A stretch of DNA of 64,000 nt from Agapanthus africanus (taxonomy: Eukaryota; Streptophyta; Magnoliopsida; Asparagales; Amaryllidaceae), in assembly GCA_030015575.1 (NCBI GenBank), contig CM057338.1:833334353-833398352 (forward strand), given 5' to 3'. Below the pieces are notes generated by a model that did no database searches, was not told where the DNA came from, and worked only from the letters and a program-made list of their open reading frames with translations. A program made the translations under genes and the position numbers. Below, one piece after another: positions 36,155-47,622 of the stretch (the first letter of the stretch is position 1; each line of letters starts with the position of its first letter).

Positions 36155-36532
36155 CCTACTTCACCATCCTACACTTGATTAGCGATCGAGTGTAGCGTGT
36201 TTACTATGTTAAAAAGTTTAGTGTAGAGGTAGTTTGAGGTGGAGGGACTTCGCGTGGATCATCTTTGGCATGAAGGTCATCGGAAGAAGCTCGTCTAAAG
36301 CCTCAAGTGGAGCCTACTGGAGTCTTATGACTACTACACGGAGCATGTGAAGTGAAGGACTCGAACTACAAAGGTTGTATGCTCTTTTCTTTTCTTTAGT
36401 TCATCATATCACAAAGGCAAACCCTAATAATCTAGTAAAGATCTTGTTAGTCTAACTTAGCACCTAATAAAATTAAAATTTGGCATGCTTGATACTTCTA
36501 GAACCTCATGGTGGTGCTAATATCGACTTTCA
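36155..36532 (+). repeat. Copia-2 5' LTR, second part
   Basis: Completes the LTR interrupted at 12606. It ends ...CGACTTTCA directly before the primer site. The last 300 bp align with the reverse complement of 2502-2850 in Copia-1 (shared TTTGGCATG-TTGAT and GAACCTC strings), which confirms both parts as one LTR. Confidence 0.88.
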
Positions 36533-36545
36533 TGGTATCAGAGCC
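36533..36545 (+). other. Copia-2 primer-binding site
   Basis: TGGTATCAGAGCC directly after the LTR end CA, complementary to the initiator-Met tRNA 3' end. Only one copy is present here, unlike Copia-1. Confidence 0.88.
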
Positions 36546-38600
36546 AAGCTAGAACATTAGGGTAACTTGTAGGGACGTTAGAAATCCGCCGTTTTTGTCG
36601 CGCAAAAACTGCCGATAAAAACAGTTTCAAATATAATGTTTTGAGTTGTTTGCACACCCCGCGGGCTCACGGTTTGAACTGAGAAGCCGCGGGGTGGAGC
36701 GTGCACACCCCGGGAGGGACCAGAGGCCAGACCCACACCCCAAGACCACCACAAGGTGGCCTTGGGGCTGGGTGACCCGAGATCACCCCAACTGGGTGCT
36801 CTCGGGTCTGCCTACCCTAGGGGGCTACTTCGTGGTGGCTGGGAGTGGGTACCCTCCCGAGGCCCCCCGTTCGACAGTTAATTTTGGTATCTTCGCCTTC
36901 GCGAAGATTCGGACGGGTTTCGAGTTCGTTTCGACTCTCGGATTGGCTTAAAACGATCGGTTTTGGAACTTTAGCTCACTGGATTTTCCATGTCTTGGAA
37001 AAATTGGTTATGTTTGCTAAATACGTGTAGATACTTTACAAGCTTTGTGACGTGTATGATACAATTATTAGAATCCGGATTAATTAGTTTTATGAATACT
37101 AGTTAGTATATTGTATACCTAGCCGTTTAGTCTCAATTGATCGATTGCCATGAAGTTTTGATTCGGATCAAAACTTCGTTGCAATTGCGTATTGTACACG
37201 ATCACTAAGTCGGGAATCTTGTTGAATTATCCGACAATTAATTAAAAAGTGTTTTCAATTTGAGACTAAAATGCAAGTTTTATAAGTTAGGCATGAAATT
37301 CGGAATATGAGATATTCCAGATTTATGATGTCTAAGGATATTACGGATTCTAATTATTGTATTTTTCAATTTCTTTTCTGCGACCGTAAGTGTAATATGT
37401 GGGGTATCCCAATCTCGTTGCTATATGTCAACAAGTTTTACGAATACGCATATTTGCTTACATTGATGATATTTGATACTATGTGTTTCTGTTGATATGA
37501 TTTATTGGATCGCCGTGAAAGAATAACCGGGAGGTTTTATGTGAGATGAGGGTTTTTATTTTCATTCATATAAAATCTGTATGTAATATTCTTTTATTGG
37601 GGCACTTCCGGATTGAGGATGATATCACTACTGTTGTATATTATTTACATTTCCGCATAAGGATGGACCCAAGGCAGGAAGAACAAGTAACCGGGTTCTA
37701 GAGTCCATTGGAAGACCATCTCAAGAAGTTGAGACCGGGTCTTCTAACTCTAGAATTGCAGGGTTTCTTGCCGCTCTCGTAGGGGTCTAGGGATGTGGGT
37801 TTGGCTATTTATCACGACCGTGTAATCCGTATTTTACATTACTGGCTAAATTTAAAACACGGACATCTTAGTATATCCAATATTTCTATGTTGCTTCTGT
37901 TGCTTGATTTTGTGATGTTGATCATATAACCGCGTGAGACGAATGTAATATTATATATATGATATATAATAAATGTTGCTTATGTTTTGCACCCGCGCTA
38001 GTCCAGCCCCCGCTCTGCCGGTAGTTATGTAACCTAACGGTGCATGACGGGGTCCCGTGGCGAATGCGGATGGCATAAGCGTACGTTCTATTTTCGTTTT
38101 ATTTTTTTGTAATGTTTAAGAAACATTAAATGATGGGACTTCATTAATGAGATTAATGAAAAGAAAGAAACTAAAAGATATTGTAGAATCAAATTTTCAA
38201 AAAGGTAGCGCTAGTTTTTGCTTTGCACAGTGGTATTCCTTGATGAATATCCAGCACCTCATTCGATGAGAAAAGAGCCGAGATCCCTTCACCAGGAGTG
38301 ACCTCTTTGGCGAAACTAGCAAATTCTACAACCCACTCGGTTTTGTCTTTTGACCGCTTCTCTAGTTCTTTCTTTGCATAGTGGTATTCATGAATATCCA
38401 GCACTTCATTTAATGAGGAAAGAGCCGAGATCACATCACAGGGAGTGACCTCTTTAGTGAAACTAGCAAAAGCCTCAAAAACACTCCTTTTCAAAATCAC
38501 TAGATTCTACAACGATATCAAGTTCATTATGCTCATGGTTTTCTTAAAAACCTGCGTAGCCCTCCGTCATTTCAGTTAAGTGCTATTTAATATTCGTGCC
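36546..38600 (+). mobile_element. Copia-2 internal leader, first part (split by Tat)
   Basis: About 2 kb of interior aligned to the reverse complement of 1-2269 in Copia-1. It includes a GC-rich stretch (36650-36870) with CCGCGGG/GCGGGGTG repeats, an AT-rich middle and a block near 37640-37850. No gag domain is seen, and the open frame at 36646-36951 is low-complexity and not conserved. The Tat element interrupts after the target duplication gtgcc (38596-38600) and the interior resumes at 62413. A non-coding leader this long, with no visible gag before pol, suggests that the family carries a large untranslated region or has lost gag. Confidence 0.75.
38189..38500 (-). other. Antisense open frame over a tandem duplication in the Copia leader
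   Basis: A 103-codon frame on the strand opposite to the element covers two related units (about 38370-38500 and 38195-38350). Each encodes a version of FTKEVTP...ISAL(S/F)S-NEVLDIH. The two units share most bases and stay open in the same frame. The Copia-1 leader has the equivalent DNA at 1-180, cut by the window edge. I do not recognise the peptide. It could be a captured host gene fragment or chance. Confidence 0.35.
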
Positions 38601-39237
38601 TATTTCCTCCAATCAGAGCAAAGCACTGTTCAAATTTCGAAATTTGAAATGAAGCAGCACTTCATAGCAGCGCCAGCGCTGAGAGTCAATGACTCTGAGG
38701 CAGCGCTCACGTGTAAAGCACATGAGCACTAGCGCCAAGTGCGCTCCACTCTAAGCAGCGCACCACGTGCAAAGCACGTGAGCCCTGTACTTTAAGCAGC
38801 GCACCACGTGCAAAGCACGTGTGCGCTAGCGCTAAGAGCGCTGCACTCTAAGCAGCGCACCATGTGCAAAGCATGTGAGCGCAAGCGATAGAACAAAATA
38901 TTCTCGGCCCTTGGATCAAAGATCCAACGAACATGATTAAAAATCATCAATTGACCAGAATAAAATTCTGTTAAGGAAACATTCCTCACAATCTTTCCAA
39001 ACAGGAAAGATTGTGCTCTGAAAATCAGAGCACCGTTGGATCAATGATCCAATGGTGATTAAAAATCACCAAAATACAGAATAAATTCTGTATGGGAAAA
39101 GATTTCCCAATCTTGTTAAAAAAAAAATCGCCTTCTGTAAAACAGAAGCCCTAGGATTAAAGATCCAACGGTGGGAAACATACCCAAATCAATTAGAGAA
39201 AAGATCTCTTCAACTGATTCAACAAATCGGCCTACCA

Positions 39238-39245
39238 TATATAAA
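39238..39245 (+). promoter_or_regulatory. TATA box of the Tat 5' LTR
   Basis: TATATAAA followed by GC-rich GGCCCC, about 640 bp into the LTR and downstream of the CACGTG-rich tandem repeats, a normal place for the U3 promoter. The right LTR keeps it at 60050-60057. Transcription would start near 39270. Confidence 0.65.
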
Positions 39246-39784
39246 GGCCCCAAGACTTCAAGTCTAATACAGAGAACCCCCCCACAAGCTTTGAGAAATT
39301 TCAAAGAAAAGAGCAAGCTCTGAGAAGGACTTTTTTTCAAGGTAAAAACAGAGAGATAAAAAACATCTCATTAGAAAAAGAACTTGGTTCTTATGCTAGA
39401 TCATAGATCTATAAGAAAACTGTCTTTCACAAATGAGATCATAACATCTCATTATAAAAAGGGGGGAGAATAATTCAATTTTCTTAGGATCACAGATCCA
39501 TAAAGACAAAACCTTTCACCAAGAACATAAGAGATTGAAACATCTCCTATAAAATAAGAACTTTGTTCTTAGATCTATGAGACAAAGTATCTTATAAGAA
39601 AGAATTTAATTCTCAGAGCGCAAAGCTGCCTAAAAAGAGCCTTAGCACTCCAAATTTAAAGAAGTGCTTCAGCGCTCCAAATCTAGCGCACAGCGCTGCA
39701 GAGCCATAGCGCTCCAATTAAAAGAAGCACTTCAGCGTTCCACATCTAGCGCAAAGCGCTGCAGAGTCTTAGCGCTCCAAATTT

Positions 39785-40475
39785 AAAGAAGCGCTTTGCG
39801 TTCCAAGTCTGGCGCACAGCGCTAAGTGCGCCACGTGCTCCTCACGTGTACGCTATTTCATAAGAAGCGCTCTGCGCTCATTGACTGGAGCACAGCGCCA
39901 AGCACACCACGTGCTCTTCATGTGTGTGCTCTTTCAAACAAGAGCTCTCTGCACTCATTTACTGGCACTCAGCGCCAAGCGCACCGCGTACTCCTCACGT
40001 GTGCGCTCTTTCAAACAAGAGCGCTCTGCACTTATTGACTGGCGCACAGTGCCAAGCGCACCATGTGCTCCTCACGTATGCGCTCTTTCAAACAAGAGCG
40101 CTCTGCACTCATTTACTGGCACTCAGCACCAAGCGCACCACGTGCTCCTCATGTGTGCGCTCTTTCAAAGAAGAGCGCTCTGCACTCATTGACTGGCGCA
40201 CAGCGCCAAGCACACCACGTGCACCTCACGTGTGCGCTCTTTCAAACAAGGGCGCTCTGCACCCATTTACTGGCGCTTAGCGCCAAGCGTATCACGTGCT
40301 CCTCACGTGTGCGCTCTTTCACAGAAAGCGCTCTGCGCTCATTGATTGGCGCTCAGCGCCAAGCGCGCCACGTGCTCCTCACGTGTGCACTATCTCGCAT
40401 AAAGCGCCTAAGCACTCTGAATCTGGTGCTCAGCGCCAAGCGCACCACATACTCCTCACGTGTGCGCTGAGGGAA
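39785..40475. repeat. 77-bp tandem array, 9 units (left Tat LTR)
   Basis: Each unit reads roughly GCGCTCTGCACTCATTGACT, then GGCGCACAGCGCCAAGCGCA, then CCACGTGCTCCTCACGTGTG. It contains GGCGC-AGCGCC inverted repeats and the G-box CACGTG. The right LTR has about nine units as well (60605-61275). Because 77 is not a multiple of three and units have few stops, long frames appear in several phases; these are not genes. Confidence 0.93.
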
Positions 40476-41611
40476 CATAAAGTGTTCTTTAAATAAAAGC
40501 CCCAGAGCCATAATGAGTGCTCAACACTCAATAAAAGGAACAAATATTGTCAGAGCTCAAACCAATGCTCAGCATTGTTAAATGAAAAAGACTGAGCCCA
40601 ATTATATGTTTAAAATTTTGACTGAGTGGACCGAGCCCAAATTGGCCACAAATCCCTCAGTCAGATTAATTGAGCCTATATGCTCATAAATCTATGATCT
40701 TAGTCCCAAATTGGACTATAGATCTCCCAACCAATATTGGTTCAAGGGTACATCTCTTCACTCCTCTGATATGTGTCGTTGTAATCCTTCAACGTCTTCA
40801 GAGAGGTGACGGGTCCCGACAACCAGACATTTTATGGACTTTGGGGTCCTTAAACTCATGGACTATGATGTCCTTAAATTTTATGGACTGTGAGGTCCTT
40901 ATACTCATAGACTATGATGTCTTTAAACTTTACAGACTATGACGTTTTTAAACTGGACTATGATGTCCTTAAAATTTACGGACTGTGGGGTCCTTAAACT
41001 CATGGACTATGATGTCCTTAAACTTATGGACCACAATGTCCCTAAACTAAAACAATAGAGCCCAAATGCTCTTTTGTTGGATCTAAATGATCCTCTTGAG
41101 TAGATCTTAGTTTAAAATTAGATTAACGTATCCTCAACAAACGTTTAAGTTGATTTTAGTCTCAAATGAGATTAACGATCCTTAAACTTAACCCAAACCC
41201 AAATCTAAGAAGATATGGATTTGGACTAATCTACACCCTACGGGCAACAACATAAATTAGTCTCCGTATACAATCCACGGGCAACCAAAAATAAAACAAA
41301 CATATACGACACGAAGTGAACATCTGGAGAAGGAGAAAGTGGTTACCGCGATGTGGTAGCGTAATTAACTGTAGAGGCTTGCGCCTGCAGGGAAGAGCAT
41401 CCCCACAATCAAAAACCCCTCACAATGAAGGGGAATCTGACGAAGTCTGCTATATCGGCCGCATCCATCCTAACCTTCGATATATGGTGCCATAAATCAA
41501 CTTAGCATCTTCGGAGAGGTGGACGGATAAAACCAAATAGCATCTGCCCCCAAATTCAGGAGAGACGATCCATCCCGGATCGATCTCCCGTATTCGGCGG
41601 CGAACAGATTC

Positions 41612-41629
41612 TGGCACGCCCGGTGGGAC
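41612..41629 (+). other. Tat primer-binding site
   Basis: TGGCACGCCCGGTGGGAC lies five bases after the LTR end. Its length, position and TGG start fit a tRNA 3' end, but it is not the initiator-Met type used by the other elements here. I cannot name the tRNA with confidence. Confidence 0.7.
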
Positions 41630-41755
41630 CTTTTCCTCTTTTCACTCCACACTTTGTGTGTCCTGCTCGCGAACGAATCACAGTTTTCTATGGTTGCCCC
41701 TGGATTCGTGGTACTAAGATTTGGTGTCTTGCTCCGTGCAGAAAACAGAAGATCA

Positions 41756-44700
41756 ATGGCTTTCAACTGCACAAACTGCAACAACTGCAACAACTCCCAC
41801 TCTGTCCTCGCCGGAGGAGTGACCTACGGGCCTCAAGAGGCCTCCTTTTTTACGATGCTGGTGGACCAGGTGACGCAAGCCACCACAGGGCTATTCTTTG
41901 GGACCATACTCCTACCCATAAGCTTCAACGCCCCACTGCCGCCGCAAGAAGCTCCGAAGAAGTCGGCCTTTGATCGGCTTACGACTATCGCGTCCCCTCT
42001 AAACGAGTTGCCCAAATCCAACGCCTCAGTCTTTAACAGACTGGGCCAAAACTCCAATGGGCCCATGAAGAAGCTCGCAATACCTGAAGGGGTTATCCCG
42101 AAACGGATAGCCATCCCTGCTCCAGTAAATGAAGTCGTCAAAGCGGCTTCTCCTGCTAAAGAATCGGTATTTGCAAGACTAGCCGCTCCAACTCCTGTTC
42201 CAGGCGAAGTCGCAAAGGTTGCTACCCCTGTTCGAAAGTCTGCCTTCGACAGGTTGACCATCCCCTCTCAGCGAACGTCGGTCTTCGACAGGATAACGAC
42301 GACAACAGCTCCTCATCAGAGCGGGGTGCATGAAGAAGCTCATTCAACAGCAGAGGTGGTCCCGTCCGCTCGACATGCTCGACGTCGCCATTGGTGCCGA
42401 ATGAGGAAAGCTGGGGGCAGTTCCCCTTCTAGATTGACCCCGCCAGCTCCCATGGTGGAAGTTGATGTTGCCGTTCCAACTGGGAACAGCTTTGAACCAC
42501 TCAGGAGGGTCCGCAAGAACTCTCCGACTGCCGTGCTGAAAAGATCTCCTCCACCTGTGGAGAATGCTACAAAGACAAGGCTAGAGCAGCCCTATCAGCG
42601 GCTGTCTTCTAAAATTCACAAGGTCTGGCGACAGGTCAAAAACTCGGCGATCAACCAAAACTACTCCCGCCAACCGAAGAAGATGAAAGTTCGGCAAGAG
42701 AAGGACCAATCTGTCAAACCACAGAAGGTGTCGTCTACTTGGGTGCCCGCTACAATGGCCCCCTCAAATTCAATCATCCATAAAAAGAGGAGGCCGGAGA
42801 AAGTCCCCGTGTCCGCTACAATGCTCAAAGGCACTGAATCGAAACGCCCCAAGTCTGGGGGCATGGTGGTGCACACTGTTTATATGGCATCCGGAAAAGA
42901 GGATTGCCGTATCTCTACGAGCCATCGACCACTCACCAGATCCGTAACAAAGGCCCAGGAGCAGCAACAGAAGCTCCAGGAAATGTTAACACAGATGGCC
43001 GTACTCACTGGGCCAAAAGAAAGCCCGGAGACGTCGTCAGAGCAGCGTTATGAACAAGAAACTGATGCTGAGTTCCTCCACAGAATCCTCGAGAAGAAGG
43101 ACAAAGAGACAGCGGAACAAGCTGCCAACATAAAATGGATGGCGCTTTTATTCCGAGACATGGTCGGGATGATGCTACAGCCGGATCCTCCAGCTGAAGA
43201 CCCTCCAATTATCTTTGAAGACGATAGGGAGAGATATCGAACCCTCTTCCGGCTTGTTCAGCAGCCAAAGAGGAGACCATTTCTAAAGCTGCCCTTGATG
43301 ACTATATAGCTCAACAGATATGAGCTCACCGTGTGAGCGAAGCGGCCGGCCAAATTGTTAAGACTGGACGACTCTATCCGGGTTGGTATGACCAAATAAA
43401 GTACCCGCCGGGGTATACGATCCCTAAATTCCATGTATATAAGGGGACGGGGAATCCACACCAGCACGTTGCTCAATTCAGAGCCTTGTGCGGTAATACT
43501 GGGGATGACGACAAACTGCTGCTTCGCCAGTTTGTTGGCAGCTTATCGGAGACAGCTTTTGAATGGTACTCCGAGCTCCCAAACGACTCCGTTAAGACAT
43601 TTGCAGAAATGGAGTTATTGTTTACACAAAGGTTCGCAAGCGCTAGCGAACGCACCCCAATCACAGCATTAATTAACGCCAGGGTGAAGCCGGGCGAGAC
43701 ATGGGTCCAGTACGCGATACGATGGCGAAATCTATGGTCGAAGTGCGAACGACGCATCGAATAAGCGCCTACAGTAGGCATGTTCATGGGTACTCTTGAT
43801 CCGCAGGCGACCATATCCCAGTTCATGATGTTCTTCAAGCCAACTACCTTCCAGGCCTTGATTGACAAGCTGGCCCAAATGGATCAGATGGGTCATAGAC
43901 CATTTTCTTCGAAGGTGGAACCTCGAAACGACAAGGGAAAGGGAAAGCGGTCTTCGTTGCCAATGCTCAGCAGCAGCCCAGTGGTCCAAAACCAACTGAT
44001 CGCCAAGACGATAGACGGTGATTCTTTAATGAGAAACTGAAGCGCCCTTATTCGTTTCCCTTGGATAAAACGAGGAGACTGTTCGAGTTGGCAGTGCGCA
44101 ACAGGCTCATCACCTTGCCGGATCCAAAACGCTCATTGCAACCCGGTGAGGCCAATAATCCCAATTATTGCCCCTATCACCAAGTGGTAGGCCATCCAAT
44201 CGAAAATTGCTTCGTCTTCAAAGGATGGATTGAGGAACAATACCAACAGGGCAAATTCGCACAGTCTGAGAATTGGAAAGTAATCCCGCCTCAGCCACAC
44301 GCTCTTAAAAGGGATGACACACCGGGGGTATCGTGCTCTTTTATAGAAGAAGCTCCGTGGGAGGTCCCTCTTTCTGACAAGACGAAAAGAATGCTGAAGG
44401 ATCTCTAAACATACCCGGTAATCAGGTGGAAAAGTCCGCTGGAACCCGAGATCATTGAGGGAATGTTGAAGCCGCGCCTGATTCCAAAAATTGGTAGCGA
44501 TAATCAAAACGCTCAGGCCCAGCCGTCAAAGTCTTTGAAGAAGAAGAAGAAGACCAAAAAGCCCGTGAAGCCTGATGACAAGCGCACGGACCTGCAAAAA
44601 CATATTGACGCGTTGGAGGAATACAACCAAAAGACGCGAACCCTGGTCACACTCCAAGAATTTCTCACCAATATCCTTGAGAGCGGAGATAACGACAATA

Positions 44701-45257
44701 ACGACGAAGATGACTCATCAGAAGAATCTGAGGATTATGTGGCAAGTTGCCACGTGATCTCTCATTCGGCGTTAACTAACGAAGAAGCTCACTTGGCGTT
44801 AGAAGACAACATAACGGAGCTGGGGGCAGGGCCGAAGCCAAAACCCTTAGAACCGTCTGACGAGATGATCGACCTACTGCTGAACGAAGCCCGTCAGAAG
44901 AGCAAGGATGATCAAGAGCGTGAAATGGTCATTTTCGTAAAAGCCAAACGTCGGCGACTGAACAAAAGGATTGAAATACCCCAACCGGATAGAAGCACTT
45001 CTGCCGCCGGCAAAAGCAGGTTCAAGACATGGAAGCGGTTTGTTAAAACCCTGTCGATGGGAATGAAGTTACCACCTTCCAAAGAAGATACTTTAGAAAA
45101 TACGTGCCCTGACGAACTAGATGCACATCCAAGATTCTGCTTGTACCATCGGAAGATCACGCACCCTAGCGAAGAGTGCAATGCCTTCAAAAATTGGTGG
45201 CAGGGATACGTTGCTCATCGGCAGCAGTTTAAGCGGATGAAGCGAAAAACGCGTTGA
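41756..45257 (+). pseudogene. Tat gag region with extended N-terminus
   Basis: The likely start is ATG at 41756 (MAFNCTNCNNCNN). The first about 500 residues are basic and Pro/Ser-rich and carry five copies of a short motif, S-[AV]-F-x-R-[LI] (SAFDRL, SVFNRL, SVFARL, SAFDRL, SVFDRI) between about 41960 and 42300. The retrotransposon gag domain follows at about 43340-43765 (YPPGYTIPKFHVYKGTGNP, FEWYSELP, FTQRFAS), then knuckle-like modules with C-x2-H...H-x4-C spacing (CPYHQVVGHPIENC near 44165; CLYHRKITHPSEEC near 45140). A Lys-rich stretch and an acidic stretch near 44530-44740 lie between them. Gag would form the particle and bind RNA. Broken; the elongated, modular gag is typical of Tat elements. 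Confidence 0.85.
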
Positions 45258-45269
45258 GAGCAGAAGAGC

Positions 45270-46739
45270 ATGACAAATGAGCGCAAAAAAACTGCCGGCA
45301 ACTGTCACATAGTTGATAGCAAGAGATCGCAAGTTCTCACCTTCGGGAGCGATTCTGATGAAGAAATAGCCCTCGGCCCTCTTTTCAAGGAATCCGTCTC
45401 TGAAATAGAAGAGACGAAGACCTGCAAGAACATTCAGCTGCGCAATAGCACGTTACCCGAGAAGAATCTCGGACCCACAAACAAAGGGTCGAGTAAAAAA
45501 GATAAAGGGAAGGAAAAAGTCCCTGAAGATATCGCCCTCGATGATCAAGTCGTTAAAGAGCTGACAGCCAAGGACCCGCCAAAGAAAAACAAGGTGGATT
45601 ACAACGTTCTGGCACACCTGAGGAAGATACCCTCGCAACTAAGCATGCTCGATGCCCTTCTGCTATCCAAAGAGGCAAAAGATTCTCTGATCAAGGCATT
45701 ACAAGAGCCTGACCAGTTTCAAGCTTTTCTCGCCGAAGAAAAGATGAAGGACGAGCTGGAAGAAATTCACAAAGCTGACATCACTTTTGGCAATGAAGAT
45801 CTCCTCCTCGGAACATGCGAGCACAACCGTTCCCTATATGTCTCTGGGTATTGCCATGACATTAAGATAGGGAAGATCCTAGTTGACAATAGGTCCTCTG
45901 TCAATCTCCTAAATGTGAGGGTGCTAAAAGAAATCTGCATGAGCGTTCAACACCTCGCTCGGGATAAAATCACTATCTTCGGGTTCAACTCCCAGTCATC
46001 ACGGACGCTCGGGTCTATGATACTGACGTTATGTTTCGGGCTGCTCGTCACTGATATCAAGTTCCACGTCATTGATGCCGAGACTTGCTACAACGCTTTG
46101 CTCGGTCGGCCTTGGTTACACGAGTACAACATCATCCCTTCTACACAACATCAGTGGATGAAGTATTTCAAGGATGGTCTTGAGTATACCGTAACAGGGG
46201 AGCTGAACCCATTCTCCGCGAATGAAGTCCGAAAGTACGAAGATGCAAAATACTTCTTACCAGACTTCGAAGTCACGGAAAGATGTCATAAACCGGAGAA
46301 TAAGCAAAAAGCTATCACCACCATTCCGGACTTTGGGAGCGATACCGAGGAGGAAGAAGAGATAGTCTATTTAAGACCGCCCCAATGCAACAAGCTTAGA
46401 CCGTCTACCCCTATGTTGGTCTTCGGCAGCGACTCTGACGATGAGATCAATGCAGTATTCTCGGTCCGGCCATCAATACAAGCCTTCACTGGTGATGAAC
46501 GGAGTTTGCAAATCGCCATGGTTCCACAAGAGCATTACAAAGAGCTCGACGCACTTGATATCTACAGTGTGCAAGAACTGCAGACGTTCTACGTCCCTCC
46601 CAGGAGAAAAGATGAAAGGCGATCCTCTTTTATCGATCCGCAGAAACCAAAGTGGAGAAAGAAATCTGGCATGGCGCCGATTCTGCGCTTGACAGGCTCC
46701 AGCCCATCCGTCTGCCCAGATACTACACAGAAGGATTAA
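45270..46739 (+). pseudogene. Tat protease region
   Basis: An open stretch of about 490 codons. Its central part is an aspartic-protease-like domain: ILVDNRSSVNLL at the active-site position, a later ALLGRPWLHEYN motif, and IIPSTQHQ, which is characteristic of Tat protease regions. Both flanks are acidic and carry a repeated FGSD-[ST]-[DE]-[DE] motif (about 45344, 46333 and 46421). The enzyme would cleave the polyprotein. Fossil within a broken element. Confidence 0.8.
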
Positions 46740-47622
46740 AAAGGCTGTTGAGGCGCCAAGGCGTACCCTTCAAACAGATTATTCGACAAGCTCAGTTCTA
46801 CAACAGGATCTGGAATGCCCCCGAAACTCAGCGAAAATTTCCCAACGGGAGAATGGAAGCGATCGGGCTTGGATATGTTCAATCCAAGAAACGGGAGCGA
46901 TTCCATGGCTGCTACGTTATACATGATTTCGATGAAGAAGGAGATGCTCCGTTAGAATACGCTAACCCTGAACAAAACAAGGTCTCTCCATGAAAGTGCC
47001 AAGTCCGTCGTTCAAAGAACAGATGGATAAGCTAATAAGGGCAAGGTCCGGGATGACCATAGCCGCGAAATGGCCATCTATGAAAAAGCTAGGACGCAGC
47101 GCCTCCTTCAACAGGCTACAAAAAATGACGATGCCTTTCGTCGTCAGCCCGTCATACGGAAGACTCGACGCGGAGGCAAAAATAAACCGAAGAACGGAAA
47201 AAAATGTTCGACGGTAGCAAAGCGGGTCCAAGAAGCCTCGCGATCGAAAATTGAGCAGCCGGGATCCGTCTCTTATAAAGAATATGGGTCGAGCATATTC
47301 TTTTCCCCAAGACAAGACAAGAAAGATATCCAGTCTTGTCACTAAACATCAGATGATTACCCTCCCGGAGTCCAAGCAACCCGAACAAGCAAACGAGGTC
47401 CATCACCCAGATTATTGCTCCTATCACTGAGCGATAGGACATCCTCTCAACGACCGCTTCACATTCAAAAATTGGGTTGAAGACCAATATCAGCAAGGCA
47501 GGTTCGCTCTATGCAGCAGTTGGAGGGTAACCCCACCACAGAAGCATGTTCCAAAAGCAACGTACATAGCGAGAGTAGAACCAGATCAACATCGGTCTTG
47601 GAAACGATCTCGTACCTGTCAC
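46740..47622 (+). pseudogene. Tat linker between protease and RT with a third knuckle-like module
   Basis: A decayed coding linker. At about 47398-47530 it contains DNA clearly related to the gag knuckle module at 44160-44290 (shared TATTGC-CCTATCAC and CAATA(T/C)CA(A/G)CA words), so the module occurs again downstream of protease. Basic linkers surround it. No enzyme domain is visible. Confidence 0.6.

Larger units (their letters stand above)
38601..41606 (+). repeat. Tat 5' LTR
   Basis: 3006 bp, beginning TATTTCCTCCAATCAGAG and ending CGGCGGCGAACA. In order it holds: a GC-rich region of 56-bp tandem units rich in CACGTG, AGCGCT and GCTAGC (about 38690-38890, about 3 units); a TATA box (39238-39245); an AT-rich stretch of short RNA-hairpin-like repeats (39300-39620); nine 77-bp tandem units (39785-40475); and a run of GGACTATGATGTCCTTAAA repeats (40840-41050). 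Confidence 0.93.

Noticed and set aside
36640-36880. GC-rich stretch considered as a CpG-island promoter or rRNA-related sequence
   Set aside because: It is part of the Copia leader directly after the primer site and shows no rRNA similarity I can recognise.
36646-36951. Plus-strand 101-codon frame after the Copia-2 primer site
   Set aside because: GC-rich low-complexity translation, and I see no matching frame in the Copia-1 leader.
39826-40496. Long plus-strand frames over the 77-bp array (also 60639-61275)
   Set aside because: The unit length is not a multiple of three and several phases are open at once. This reflects GC-rich repeats with few stops, not a gene.
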